Source of the DNA: CBDDLJ01 sp965230635
Lineage (GTDB): Bacteria > Pseudomonadota > Gammaproteobacteria > UBA1113
Length of the DNA: 64,000 bases
Reading direction: 5' to 3'
NCBI GenBank assembly: GCA_965230635.1
Contig: CBDDLJ010000011.1
Location: forward strand, 49,924 to 113,923
The position numbers and the translations under genes are program-made. Numbering within the stretch: position 1 is the stretch's first letter; every line of letters begins with the position of its first letter. Positions 46,739 to 56,843 of this stretch are shown piece after piece. The notes under the pieces were generated by a model. The model was not told the origin of the DNA. It saw only the letters and a list, made by a program, of their open reading frames with translations, and did no database searches.

Positions 46739-48385
46739 ATGAAAGAATGCAGCACACTTAAAAAAAACATCTATGATAAAGATTTATTTTGGCCAAAAGA
46801 TGTTACTCTATTAATACTTTCAATTGGCAGTATCTACTTTGCGTTACTTTTTCTGCGCCCAATAAGCTTTCCCGATCTTCTACGTTACGGAGAAATTCCC
46901 CGTGAAATGATTGCACATGATAACATGATTACCCCTTACTTTAACGGCGTCAAAGATTTTTCTATTCCCCCGCTTTATTTTTGGCTACAAATCATCAGCA
47001 TTAAACTCTTTGGTTTTTCAACATTTGCTTTGAGAGTTTGTTCAGCCATGTTTGCAACTGCAGGCTGTATCATGGCATATACATTAGGAAGAATATTTTT
47101 TGGTCGACGTTGCGGCATTATTTCTGCCATAATGTTATCAACTAATTTTTCGTACTTTCTCTATGCTCAATCTATCACGCCTTATATGGTTTCTAACATC
47201 GTATTTAGCGCAGCACTTTTTTTCTTTTTGTATGCAACCCAAGTTTTTTACATAAAAAGAAAGGTAATGATTAGCCTCATGTGGTGCTTCATTGCACTGA
47301 CCAATTTGGCACTAGGGATCAATGGCTTGTTCTTAGTCTTATTGATTATATTACTTTATATCTTGCTGACAGAAAAACTAGACCATTTAAAAATACTATT
47401 TTCACCTATTGGTATTCTTTTATTTTTCCTCATCACCACTCCTTGGTATGTGTTAGCTGAAAAACATAATCCAGGATTCTTAAATCATTACTTTCTACAA
47501 ACTCACTTGGTTGAAGCTTTTAGTCAAGGAGCATTTTCTTATAAATCTGCATTATTCGCATTTCCTCTATTATTTTTAGCAATATTACCGTGGTCTATTT
47601 TTTTTATTAAAGGTATGCGATTGACTTCGCTAAAAAGTTGGAGGAAGCTTCACGACAAGCAATATACTATTTTCTTTTTTCTTTGGATTATTATTATCTT
47701 ATTAGATACTATTTTATCCAGCACCAAGATGCCTCTGCTTCTATTATTAGCATTGCCAATGAACATTATGATTGCTCGCCATCTTAGCTTATTCTGGGGC
47801 AAACAAAAACTGGCTACGCAAAAATCGAAATATGAGATATTATTTGCCCTATTTTTTACAACTATTGCTGTTTGGCTAGGCTTATATTATATTGACATAC
47901 TGTCCTACTCAACAGGGGTGCCCCCTAATATTAACTTGCTTAGCATAAGTTTACTTGCAATCACTTTACTGGCAACAAGCGTATTATCTATTCGCTCCTT
48001 CCCAATATTATTTGCCAGCTTATATTTTACAAGCCTTATCTGTTTCGTTACTTTTAACACAGCTTTTTTAACAAAAGAAACCAGCATAAAATTTTTATTT
48101 GGCAAAATTCAATCGACATTAAAACAAGACGATATCATTGTAAGCTATGATAAGTTTTATGATGAATTACCTTTTTACGCAAAAAGACCGATTATTGCGG
48201 TCAATTGGGAAGAGCAACCACTTTATGGCAAAATTCATCAAAACACATCTGCATGGGTAATCCAAGCAGAGACATTATGGCAATATTGGGATAAGCAAGA
48301 AAAAACCTTTTATTTGTTTATCCCAAAAACATCTTACCAAAAACTAACATCTCAACAAAAAAAAGCCTTTATATCAACTGGCTGA
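46739..48385 (+). CDS. ArnT-like glycosyltransferase (GT39/GT83 superfamily)
   Basis: 548 residues with about eleven hydrophobic helices. The first periplasmic loop carries the catalytic-type Asp and the motif PDLLRYGEIPREM, close to the D-tRYaEi-ReM pattern of ArnT and related lipid A modifiers, followed by PPLYFWLQ. The C-terminal 100 residues are soluble and periplasmic. Such enzymes move a sugar from undecaprenyl phosphate to lipid A or a protein. The specific donor and acceptor cannot be told; no arn genes are adjacent. Confidence 0.75.
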   Translation: MKECSTLKKNIYDKDLFWPKDVTLLILSIGSIYFALLFLRPISFPDLLRYGEIPREMIAHDNMITPYFNGVKDFSIPPLYFWLQIISIKLFGFSTFALRVCSAMFATAGCIMAYTLGRIFFGRRCGIISAIMLSTNFSYFLYAQSITPYMVSNIVFSAALFFFLYATQVFYIKRKVMISLMWCFIALTNLALGINGLFLVLLIILLYILLTEKLDHLKILFSPIGILLFFLITTPWYVLAEKHNPGFLNHYFLQTHLVEAFSQGAFSYKSALFAFPLLFLAILPWSIFFIKGMRLTSLKSWRKLHDKQYTIFFFLWIIIILLDTILSSTKMPLLLLLALPMNIMIARHLSLFWGKQKLATQKSKYEILFALFFTTIAVWLGLYYIDILSYSTGVPPNINLLSISLLAITLLATSVLSIRSFPILFASLYFTSLICFVTFNTAFLTKETSIKFLFGKIQSTLKQDDIIVSYDKFYDELPFYAKRPIIAVNWEEQPLYGKIHQNTSAWVIQAETLWQYWDKQEKTFYLFIPKTSYQKLTSQQKKAFISTG

Positions 48386-48482
48386 AATCAATGATATTGT
48401 TTTAGCAAGCAACTTACCAGAAGAATAGCAAAAAGACTATTGTCGATACTCAGTTAGTAAACAGCAAAATTAGCATCATTAT

Positions 48483-48829
48483 TTAACAGGCTAACTCGTA
48501 CTTTAACAAGAAATTTCTGTGAATATTCCCTAATTTAGACTTTAAATACGCTAGTTCAGCTGCCGATAAGCGCGGCAATCCTTTTATATTTGGTTCAAAC
48601 TCATCATCAATTTGCTGAATACATTCCTTTATTTGTCCAATATACTCCATTTCTAAATGACGCAAATCAGGCCCTAATACAATATATTCAGAAGTATATA
48701 ATTTTATTGCTTCCTGAACTAACTTTTTAAGTCGATAATAACTGAAATATTATGATGTTGGCGATTACCTGTCAGCATAGACAATGTTTCATGATAACAT
48801 ACTACACTATTATAACCGGACGTACTCAT
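48483..48829 (-). pseudogene. Small hypothetical gene, one frameshift
   Basis: ATG 48829 with AGAGGAG upstream begins MSTSGYNSVVCYHETLSML. The frame leaves register in an A5 run near 48726-48730; adding one A continues as LKKLVQEAIKLYTSEYIVLGP and to the TAA at 48483, about 115 residues. The tail is helical and acidic (QQIDDEFEPN, LSAAELAYLKSKLG). I do not recognise it. Confidence 0.45.
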
Positions 48830-49547
48830 TGTTCGTCTCCTCTTGTTATGGAATGTTCTTATTTTATGCAGAAGCTGGGTTGCTGTATGTAAGTAAAAGC
48901 CAGTATATCATGTGAGATATCTCTGAAAATCTGCATCAGCTTGTACACATAGTGATGACCTCATGATTAATTTTATTTTTAACATTAAAAGAACATTCAC
49001 AAACGTATTAGGCTAATTGCTGATTTTCATCATATTGGTCTTCTCATTTACAGTGGCAGCACAAACCATAACACTTGTTAGGTTTCTCTAAGATACAAAT
49101 TGCTTAATAACTCATCAAGCCAATACTTGAACGATTCACAATTAGTTGATGTGTTGTTGCGAGGCCTTCTTCTTCAGCTGTTCAAAACGAACACTTTTTT
49201 AGGTAGAGAGAAGTAACTTTACATGCTGACTAAAATTAAATAACGACTAACCGTTTAGGGCTGGATGGCAATAACATGCATGTTCATGAAATGAGCACAA
49301 CAAAGCATTGAGTGATAGTAGTAACCAAATGCTGCTGTTATAAAGCCAGATAATTAGCATGTTAATAAATTCGAGCTTACTAGTTAGCGACATTGAGAAA
49401 AACAACTCTTGATTTTTATTTTTATCGTGATTACCATTATAAAAAATAATAACTTACCGTATAGATTAGTTAAACAAAAATTACGAAACATCTGATATTT
49501 TATCCAGCTAATCAGATCCTAAAGAAATGTTATAGAAAGCTAGAGAT
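48830..49547. other. Gene-free region before the F-box gene
   Basis: About 720 bases. AT-rich, with no open frame carrying a ribosome site and no RNA gene recognised. A minus-strand stretch near 49080-49170 reads like a decayed peptide (ATTHQLIVNRSSIGL). No promoter for the F-box gene could be fixed. Confidence 0.45.
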
Positions 49548-51041
49548 ATGGAAAAGGGTAATACAAATAAACCTAACATAGAAAGACTACCAACAGAGAT
49601 GTTCAGCTATGAGATTGCGAAGCACCTCGATATAGCTAGTGCTAATCAATTTCGCAAAACCAATCGATTTTTTAACAGTGCTCTAAATAATAATGCGTAT
49701 TGGAGAACAGCATTACAATATCATTTTCACGTTCCTAAAACGCTTGCCAAAAATACACAAGTGCCTAAGGCAGTTTGTCAACGCCTACATAGTTTACAAA
49801 CATCATCTGTATCAAGAGAGCTACTACAAAAAATAAGATATCACTATCTCAACGTCAATCAAGATTATCTTCCTTTATTTCATCACGCTTTATCTGAAAA
49901 AATACTAGCTTCAGTAGCACCAAGCAGACAAATGTGGGCACTAAAGTCCTGGTTAAAGCAGGCAGCCCGGCTGGGCAATGAAAAGCTTGTTCAGTGGTTA
50001 ATGCATGAGGATCGCGGTAAAATGCAGTGTATACCAAACAAAGAGATAATCGATCATGCAGCTTGGTCAGGCAATCTTGCTCTTGTCCAATGGTTAATGG
50101 ATAAGGCTCGCGGCAAAGTGCAGTGCACACCAAACAAAGAGACACTCGACTATGCAGCTTGGTCAGGCAATCTCGCTCTTGTCCAATGGTTAATGGATAA
50201 GGCTCGCGGTAAAGTGCAATGTATACCAAACGACAAAACACTTGACTATGCAGCTCAGTCAAGCAACCTTACCCTTGTCCAATGGTTAATGGATGAGGCT
50301 CGTGATAAAATGCAGTGCATACCAAGCAAAGAAACAATCGACTATGCAGCTTGGTCAGGTAACCTTTCTCTTATTCAGTGGTTAATGGATGAGGCTCGCG
50401 GTAAAATGCAGTGTATACCAAACAACGAGAAAACACTCAACAAAGCAGCTTGGTCAGGTAACCTTTCTCTTTTCCAGTGGTTAATGGATGAGGCTCGCAG
50501 TAAAATGCGGTGTATGCCAAACAACAAGACACTCGACTACACAGCTTGGTCAGGCAATCTCGCTTTTGCCCAATGGTTAATGGATGAAGCACGCGATAAA
50601 ATGCAGTGTATACCAAACAACAAGACACTCGACTATGCAGCTTGGTCAGGCAATCTCGCTCTTGTCCAATGGTTAATGGACGAAGCTCGTGATAAAACGC
50701 AGTGCATACCAAACGAACAGATACTTAACTATGCAGCTTCCTCGGGTAATCTCTCTCTCGTGAAATGGTTAATGAATGAAGCGCGTGGTAAAATGCAGTG
50801 CATACCAAACAACAAGACACTCGGCTATGCTGTTTCGTCAAGTAACCTCTCTCTTGTCCAGTGGCTAATGGATGAAGCTCGCGGTAAAATGCAGTGCATG
50901 CCAAACGAGCAGACGCTCAAGCATGCAAGTTATTCAAGTAACTTCGCTATTATTCAATGGTTAGAAACTCTCAGTATATCACTACTACCAAAAGAAAATC
51001 ATACTGTGAATTCTATTTGGCTAATCAGTAATTCACTATGA
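49548..51041 (+). CDS. F-box protein with ankyrin-type repeats
   Basis: 497 residues. Positions 10-60 form an F-box: LPTEMFSYEIAKHL, ANQFRKTNRFFNSALNNNAYWRTAL, with the expected LP-E, hydrophobic and W positions. From about 125 to 475 there are eleven ankyrin-type repeats of about 35 residues (pattern YAAWSGNLALVQWLMDEARGKMQCIPN-KTL). F-box proteins bind Skp1 and bring a target, held here by the repeats, to an SCF ubiquitin ligase. Bacteria lack this system, so the protein most likely acts in a eukaryotic host, as Legionella AnkB does. No secretion signal is seen. Confidence 0.82.
   Translation: MEKGNTNKPNIERLPTEMFSYEIAKHLDIASANQFRKTNRFFNSALNNNAYWRTALQYHFHVPKTLAKNTQVPKAVCQRLHSLQTSSVSRELLQKIRYHYLNVNQDYLPLFHHALSEKILASVAPSRQMWALKSWLKQAARLGNEKLVQWLMHEDRGKMQCIPNKEIIDHAAWSGNLALVQWLMDKARGKVQCTPNKETLDYAAWSGNLALVQWLMDKARGKVQCIPNDKTLDYAAQSSNLTLVQWLMDEARDKMQCIPSKETIDYAAWSGNLSLIQWLMDEARGKMQCIPNNEKTLNKAAWSGNLSLFQWLMDEARSKMRCMPNNKTLDYTAWSGNLAFAQWLMDEARDKMQCIPNNKTLDYAAWSGNLALVQWLMDEARDKTQCIPNEQILNYAASSGNLSLVKWLMNEARGKMQCIPNNKTLGYAVSSSNLSLVQWLMDEARGKMQCMPNEQTLKHASYSSNFAIIQWLETLSISLLPKENHTVNSIWLISNSL
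49960..50950 (+). repeat. Tandem ankyrin-coding repeats in the F-box gene
   Basis: Units of 105 or 108 bases repeat about ten times with the core GCAGCTTGGTCAGGCAA(T/C)CT and CAATGGTTAATGGATGA. Several neighbours differ by only a few bases, pointing to recent duplication within the gene. Confidence 0.85.
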
Positions 51042-51192
51042 AACACATTATTTATCACAACCTGCTTTAACAGTTAGTCTATTCGTAATAATTTTTTGCT
51101 ATTTAGGTGCTTATTACCTGCACTGTAACAATGATAGCGCTAAGCACTGATAGATTGTCATTTTTTGCTTATCCTGTAAGCCTACTCTGTGG

Positions 51193-52971
51193 TTACGCAC
51201 CTGTGCCACACTTTCTATTATTTATTGAAAAAGAACGAATACGATCGACTCGGTGTAACTTTAGTGTTTCTGTTAATAGCTCATTGAAAACTAGATGCGT
51301 TAAATTATTAGGTTTATTGCTTACTAAAAATTTGTTGTATGTTGTATCTCCAATTAGCGTTAATAAATTATTATATTCAGATATATTTAAATGATTGATA
51401 ATGTCTTTAGTAGTTGCTGTTTCTAAAATCGGGACTAATTTAGGTTCTAAGTTTTTTTCAATAACTGCTGCTATCTGGAGCAACACGCCTTCACCATAAA
51501 ATTTACCAATTATTTCCACTCCAACTGGCATTTGCACCTTGCCATTACCAATGTAACCAATGTTAAGCACTAAAGAAGGCAAACCAGCATTAGACGATAT
51601 AGGCAATTTCGCGGTGAGCACTGAATTGATATCATAGGTGGCTGTACCAAATGATGTTATGGGTGTGAGTAACACATCAAGCTTATATTTATTCATAATA
51701 TCTTGAACATAATTTCGATTTGTTGCAAACATTTTCAATACATCATGATATGCAACGCTATTTACTGGCGGGGTTTCTCTGATATGTTGAAAACAACCTT
51801 CTATGCCATGAAATATATTGGTTCTACGGGATGTGCAAATATCAGCAAAGTTTCTTCTAGTCGATGGGAATGAAGATAAATACTGATTAATTTGCTGTAT
51901 TTCTCCAGCCATATTGCTTTTACGGTTAGTATTGAAATCAGGAAGTTCTATATCAACTAGCGTTACGCCCATTTTATTCAGTTTATTGAAAAAAGTACTA
52001 TATAGTTTGCGGAGTTTTTTAGAATCTGTATAAACAACAGATTTAACCACTCCAATTCTCAAGCCCTCTAATGTTTCTTTATCAAGAAAGTCAACATATG
52101 ATTGAACAACTGGATGCTTAAGCGTCAACTTATCATCAGTATCCGGTTTAGTAATGAGTGATAATACTATGGCCATGTCTTTTATTGAACGAGTTAATGG
52201 ACCAGCAATGCCGTCTAAATTACCTCTTGGAAAAATTCCTGACTGACTAATTAAACCAGTACTAGGCCGTAATCCATAAATGCCATTGAAAGCCGCTGGA
52301 ACCCGTATAGAACCACTGTTATCAGTACCAATTCCAACTACAGCAAAGCCGGCACTTACTGCTGCAGCGGGACCAGCACTTGAGCCACCTGGGTTTTGAG
52401 TTGGATCATATGCATTACCTGTGCGCCCTGACCTGCTGCTGACACCAATCATTCCCGATGCAAATTCATCCATAGTTCCTTTGCCTATTATTATTGCTCC
52501 TGCTTTTCTCAACTCGGCGACAAGAAAAGCATCCCTATTAGGCTGTGATCCCAATAATGCAAGCGATCCAGATGTTGACGTAGAATCATAAGTATTAATA
52601 TTGTCTTTGACAACTATAGGTATACAATGTAGAGGTCCCACTAATTTTTTAGTTGTTTCAAAATAATTATCTAATTTCCTAGCCTCATCCATCACTAAAG
52701 GAGTTAAGCTAACAAAAGCATTGATCGCACCGCCTCGTGATATATCTAAGTTATATTTATTTATACGATCAAGGTGATGCATTATTAACTCTTCGCAAGT
52801 TATTTTTCTTGTCTCAATTGCCTTTTCTATAATAGTGATACTTGCATGAGTAATATCAAGTAGTGCCTCGTTATTCGCTAATGGTATGTTTGCAGCCAAT
52901 AATTTTGGAATACCAAATAAGAACATTATTAATAATGTCAAGAAAAAATGAAAGTTATTAAATTTAATCAT
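51193..52971 (-). CDS. Secreted amidase (amidase signature family)
   Basis: 592 residues with an N-terminal signal peptide (about 1-27, FFLTLLIMFLFGIPKLLAAN). The amidase-signature triad is complete: Lys122 (VVKDNIN), Ser197 (GGSSAG) and nucleophile Ser221 (DNSGSIR), with the usual 24-residue spacing of the serines. The substrate is unknown; exported relatives hydrolyse amides or peptide amides. It is a single gene with long flanks. A secreted form suits a periplasmic or extracellular task. Confidence 0.88.
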   Translation of the reverse strand: MIKFNNFHFFLTLLIMFLFGIPKLLAANIPLANNEALLDITHASITIIEKAIETRKITCEELIMHHLDRINKYNLDISRGGAINAFVSLTPLVMDEARKLDNYFETTKKLVGPLHCIPIVVKDNINTYDSTSTSGSLALLGSQPNRDAFLVAELRKAGAIIIGKGTMDEFASGMIGVSSRSGRTGNAYDPTQNPGGSSAGPAAAVSAGFAVVGIGTDNSGSIRVPAAFNGIYGLRPSTGLISQSGIFPRGNLDGIAGPLTRSIKDMAIVLSLITKPDTDDKLTLKHPVVQSYVDFLDKETLEGLRIGVVKSVVYTDSKKLRKLYSTFFNKLNKMGVTLVDIELPDFNTNRKSNMAGEIQQINQYLSSFPSTRRNFADICTSRRTNIFHGIEGCFQHIRETPPVNSVAYHDVLKMFATNRNYVQDIMNKYKLDVLLTPITSFGTATYDINSVLTAKLPISSNAGLPSLVLNIGYIGNGKVQMPVGVEIIGKFYGEGVLLQIAAVIEKNLEPKLVPILETATTKDIINHLNISEYNNLLTLIGDTTYNKFLVSNKPNNLTHLVFNELLTETLKLHRVDRIRSFSINNRKCGTGA

Positions 52972-53063
52972 TTAACTTTATCTAAAAGATGTCCCATTTA
53001 TAATCCTCTTATTATCAATAAATTCAGCACTTTATTCAAATAATCTTTATTGTCTTGACAAAT

Positions 53064-53279
53064 CTAATTTAGCACTGCCAAATTCTTTAATGTCTTTTCA
53101 GCCTTTGACCCCAATATCATCACTGTTGTAATTAAAAATAGGAGATCCAGCAAATTATATTGCTTATTGTTGATACTACAGCAAAAATGATCTAAAAATG
53201 ACGCCTTTGCTACTCTATGTTCAATGGAATTTTCATTAACATTGACAGTTGAAAAATATCTTAAAGGATATTTGATCAA
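53064..53279 (-). pseudogene. Possible ISAs1-type transposase N-terminal fragment
   Basis: 71 codons. FLDHFCCSINNKQYNLLDLLFLITTVMILGSKAEKTLKNL resembles the N-terminal H-repeat/ISAs1 domain (family: LIDILFL-VCAVI-GAE-WE-IE). It stops after this domain and has no DDE region. Weak single-match evidence. Confidence 0.4.
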
Positions 53280-53511
53280 GTTTAATAATAAGAAGCAATT
53301 ATTTGTTCAAATTGGTATGATTTTGTCCTGTCCCACACTATTGACGACTCAACAGACCTTTGATAGATTTAACTAACTGTTTGAGTTAATTTATGTTGGA
53401 TATTTTACAATAAACTTTAAAATAACTAGATAGGTGAATTTTTGATGACAATTAAGAACATCTGGAACTATCAAAAAGGGCTATAAAAGCATTCTCAAGG
53501 AGAAATATGAT

Positions 53512-53961
53512 ATGCTAAACTCAAAACTTATTATCTCATTGTTTTTATTAATATTTACTATACAAGCAACGGCTAATAGCCATTGCAACAATAGTCAAAT
53601 TATCATTACCAATCAATCAAAGCAAACCCTTACTATTGTGGAATACGCCGGTCATACAGGTTCAAAGATTAAATTAAGCTCTAAATTGACTCAACTCAGA
53701 CCTAAGCAAACGGCGATATTTATTGTAAAACCAGGTAGATTTTCATCAGGAGATGCATTAGGTAAAATTATACTCAGCGGTGAAAAACGTGAATTTGGTA
53801 TTTATTATGCTTTTATCACATCGTTTCTTTCCAATAAATGCTCGGGAGAGCACGATGTTTACATTAATAAGTATGAAAACATTGATGAAAGTTATAAAAT
53901 TGATTGTGACGTCAAAAATGCTGTGCCTGCTACTATTTACTGCTCCATAAATTCTCAATAA
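53512..53961 (+). CDS. Small exported hypothetical protein
   Basis: 149 residues with a signal peptide (LIISLFLLIFTIQATANS). The mature part looks beta-rich, with four Cys (near positions 25, 111, 132 and 144) that could form disulfides in the periplasm or outside. AAGGAG lies upstream; ATG 53512 is in frame, and a closer upstream ATG at 53509 is not needed. I do not recognise the family. Confidence 0.6.
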   Translation: MLNSKLIISLFLLIFTIQATANSHCNNSQIIITNQSKQTLTIVEYAGHTGSKIKLSSKLTQLRPKQTAIFIVKPGRFSSGDALGKIILSGEKREFGIYYAFITSFLSNKCSGEHDVYINKYENIDESYKIDCDVKNAVPATIYCSINSQ

Positions 53962-54085
53962 GCAAATTGAAAGGCATTTTTTGATCGATAATCTGACAAA
54001 ATGACGAACAAAAGCATTTTCTTTTTAAGTGTGGCCAGTATATACTACAAAGTATGCTAAGTTGTTTATTTATTGATTGAATTTG

Positions 54086-54454
54086 ATGCTATTATCAGAA
54101 GATAAAAATTACTCGCTATTTTATATCCAGTCTTATTCAGACGACGGTATTCAAGTTAACGATAATACTTATCAATCAAGTCTGATCATTACCCCTGAAC
54201 GTATCATTGGCCATTGGCCACCACGCTCTGTTACAGAACTCACGCCTCAGTATTGGCAGGCTGTACTTGCTTTAACACCTAGCATTATTTTACTAGGCAC
54301 TGGCAAACAACAAGTTTTTCCAGAGTCACCAGTATTGAAATGCATTTATGCGGCAGGCCTCGGATTAGAAGTCATGAGTACCTCAGCAGCTTGCCGAACA
54401 TTTAATGTGCTTAATAGTGAAGGCAGGAATGTTGTTGCCGCATTATTACTCTAA
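54086..54454 (+). CDS. Mth938/NDUFAF3-like domain protein (DUF498)
   Basis: About 122 residues from ATG 54086 (an in-frame TTG at 54077 is possible). Matches the DUF498 fold: SSLIITPERIIGHWPP, LLGTGKQQVFP and TSAACRTFNVLNSEGRNVVAALL. Mitochondrial relatives help assemble respiratory complex I; the bacterial role is unknown. The stop overlaps the stop of the convergent yfjD-like gene by 4 nt. Confidence 0.85.
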   Translation: MLLSEDKNYSLFYIQSYSDDGIQVNDNTYQSSLIITPERIIGHWPPRSVTELTPQYWQAVLALTPSIILLGTGKQQVFPESPVLKCIYAAGLGLEVMSTSAACRTFNVLNSEGRNVVAALLL

Positions 54455-55728
54455 GGCAACTCTTTAGACAATTCACGCTTAGGATAAATTTTTACTTTTT
54501 TTACTAAGTTTTCATCAACTTTTTGTATTTCAATTGGAAAATTAAATAGCAGCAAACACGTTCTTTCTTCTGGCAAAGCTTCTAAATATTCAACAATCAG
54601 TCCACTTAACGTTTTTGGGCCATCAATTGGAAATTCCCAATTTAATAAACGGTTTAATTCACGTATATTTGCACAGCCATCAATAATGTAATGATTGTCT
54701 GGCAGTTTTTGCACATAACGACTGACACTGGGTATTTCTGACGTTAATTCACCAACAATTTCTTCTAAAATATCTTCGATAGTAATAAGTCCCTGGATAT
54801 CACCATATTCGTCTACGACTAAAGCAATGGTTTTTTGCTCTCGTCTAAAATTAATCAATTGTGTTGTTAATGCTGTGCCTTCAGGAACAAAATAGACATC
54901 TTCAATAAGCGATGCTAGTTTTTCTTGATTAAAGCCTATACTGCTGATTTCACCCATCGATCGATGCACATTAATCATCCCCTGCACATTATTAATTTCA
55001 TTCTTATATACAGGTAAATTAGTATGCTTACTATGCGTTAATTGCCACTGGATATCTTTCCAGGGAGCATCCAATTCAATGCCAATAACGTCACTGCGCG
55101 GGATCATCACATCATCAACTGTGATTTTTTCTAAATCGAATATCCGCAATAACATATCCTGATTTTGACTAGGTATCCGACCACTGGCTTCTTTCACTAG
55201 AATACGCAACTCTTCACTGGTCAATTGTTCCAGACCTTTTCTATGCTTATGCGCTCCAAATAACGACAAAATACCATTGGAAATCCAGTTGGCCAACCAT
55301 ACTAAGGGATAAAATAAATAGTGCAAATATTTCAATGGTAAAGATACAATAAAAGCAAAGCGCTCTGGATAAATTGATGCGAGTGTTTTTGGTGTCACTT
55401 CGGCAAAAATTAAAATGACGACAGCCAAAAGAAACGTCACAATAAAACTTCCCAGCTCGCCAGCTAAATGATAGGCGATAATAGCAGCAATTGAAGAAGC
55501 AAATAAATTAGCCAGTGTATTTCCAATTAAAATAACACCCAGCAATCGGTCAGTTCGCTCTAACATTTTACTAACGCGTATCGCTTTTTTATTTTTTTCA
55601 CGAATAAGGTGTCGCAGACGATATCGATTTAATAACATCATGCTAGTTTCAGAACCAGAAAAAAAACCTGAAATTAAGATCAATAAGATTAAAATAATAG
55701 CTAATATAGATAATGTTTCTTTAGTCAA
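54451..55728 (-). CDS. yfjD: HlyC/CorC family transporter with DUF21 and CBS domains
   Basis: 425 residues: DUF21 membrane domain (four helices, SGFFSGSETSMMLLN near the start), two CBS domains (MIPRSDVIGIELD; VDEYGDIQGLITIEDILEEIVGE) and a C-terminal CorC_HlyC domain. This is the CNNM/CorB-type magnesium transporter layout. It follows ypjD by one base and keeps the enterobacterial yfjD-ypjD-ffh order. Confidence 0.88.
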   Translation of the reverse strand: MTKETLSILAIILILLILISGFFSGSETSMMLLNRYRLRHLIREKNKKAIRVSKMLERTDRLLGVILIGNTLANLFASSIAAIIAYHLAGELGSFIVTFLLAVVILIFAEVTPKTLASIYPERFAFIVSLPLKYLHYLFYPLVWLANWISNGILSLFGAHKHRKGLEQLTSEELRILVKEASGRIPSQNQDMLLRIFDLEKITVDDVMIPRSDVIGIELDAPWKDIQWQLTHSKHTNLPVYKNEINNVQGMINVHRSMGEISSIGFNQEKLASLIEDVYFVPEGTALTTQLINFRREQKTIALVVDEYGDIQGLITIEDILEEIVGELTSEIPSVSRYVQKLPDNHYIIDGCANIRELNRLLNWEFPIDGPKTLSGLIVEYLEALPEERTCLLLFNFPIEIQKVDENLVKKVKIYPKRELSKELP

Positions 55729-55729
55729 A

Positions 55730-56542
55730 TTACACCTGCAAAATTATTTGGTAACCAAAATACGACAGCATTAACATAAAGACGCCTAAAAACGTATAAT
55801 GAATCGCTTTCTTGCCCCGCCAGCCATACACTTTGTGGCCAAACAGCAATATAGCAAAAATTAGCCAAGCAGCTATAGCAAGATAAGGTGAATGTGTAGT
55901 AACAGGTGGTTGATCCCTATAGTACAAAAATAAACTGCCCACTAAAACCAAACTTAATCCAATAAAACCAATCGCAAGTATTTTAAATAACAACACTTCC
56001 ATACTTTCTAACGGCGGAAAAATATTAGGAAGTTTCATCGTTATTTTTTGCTTTAATAAATAGTTTTGCCCCGCAATCAACATGGCTTGAAAGCCCGCTA
56101 AGCTAATAATACTGATCGTTACCACTGCTAATACAATATGTATCAATTCCCAGTAGTTAGTGCTGGTAAATAATATATGCTCTCCTGGATATTGTTGTGC
56201 AATAATGATGGAGGCAGCGGCAAGTGGTAAAGAAAATAGCGCTAAAACTGAACGAGAACGCCATTTAGGTAACAGCATGATGAGGATAACTGAAACCCAT
56301 ACTACTAATGACAATACATTACTAACATATAAATTTTGCCCCCGAGGCGCATTAAAATATGTTATCTGACTTAAATCTACCCAAACATACAATAAATAAC
56401 CATGCTGAATAAGAGCAAGTATTGCAATAACCTTTGCAATGTTTTTCCAAAGTGATTTTGATTGAACCAGTGAGAAGGCCAAACAAGCGGTTGATAGAAA
56501 ATATAAGCCTATCGCTGTAAACGAAATCGACAGTTCATCCAT
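55730..56542 (-). CDS. ypjD: Inner-membrane protein YpjD, CcsA/cytochrome c assembly-like
   Basis: 270 residues with eight hydrophobic helices; the CcsA-like core includes WELIHIVLAVVTISIISLAGFQAML and the HKVYGWRGKKAIHYTFLG end. It is divergent from ffh, as in Escherichia coli, and is the first gene of the ypjD-yfjD unit. The function is not established; a heme-handling role is suggested only by the family. Confidence 0.82.
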   Translation of the reverse strand: MDELSISFTAIGLYFLSTACLAFSLVQSKSLWKNIAKVIAILALIQHGYLLYVWVDLSQITYFNAPRGQNLYVSNVLSLVVWVSVILIMLLPKWRSRSVLALFSLPLAAASIIIAQQYPGEHILFTSTNYWELIHIVLAVVTISIISLAGFQAMLIAGQNYLLKQKITMKLPNIFPPLESMEVLLFKILAIGFIGLSLVLVGSLFLYYRDQPPVTTHSPYLAIAAWLIFAILLFGHKVYGWRGKKAIHYTFLGVFMLMLSYFGYQIILQV

Positions 56543-56776
56543 TCTGTTAATAAACTATGCCTAAATATGCTAGTTAAAACCAGATTATAACTAACTCTAT
56601 CATGAAAAACCAAAATATCTATTATAACTCAAGAAGAGTTGCATCTAAATGGTATTGACAAAAGGTTGAGATGATGATTTATTAATCGCTTTGATAAGAA
56701 AAAAATAAATCATGACAACGAGCATGCATATATTATTTGAGCTCTGATATGAAGATTCCGTAATCACTATAGATGC

Positions 56777-56806
56777 TTGTTTCGTCACCTAGCTGTTCGC
56801 TATAAT
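56777..56806 (+). promoter_or_regulatory. Candidate promoter for ffh
   Basis: TTGTTT at 56777-56782 and TATAAT at 56801-56806 with an 18-base spacer, 38 bases before the ffh ATG. Confidence 0.45.
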
Positions 56807-56843
56807 ATCAGACTAACATTTATTTTAATAAGGCATTTTGTAT

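Noticed and set aside
48386..49547. Prophage or plasmid origin in the long gap
   Set aside because: No integrase, iterons or phage genes are visible; only AT-rich DNA and one broken small gene.
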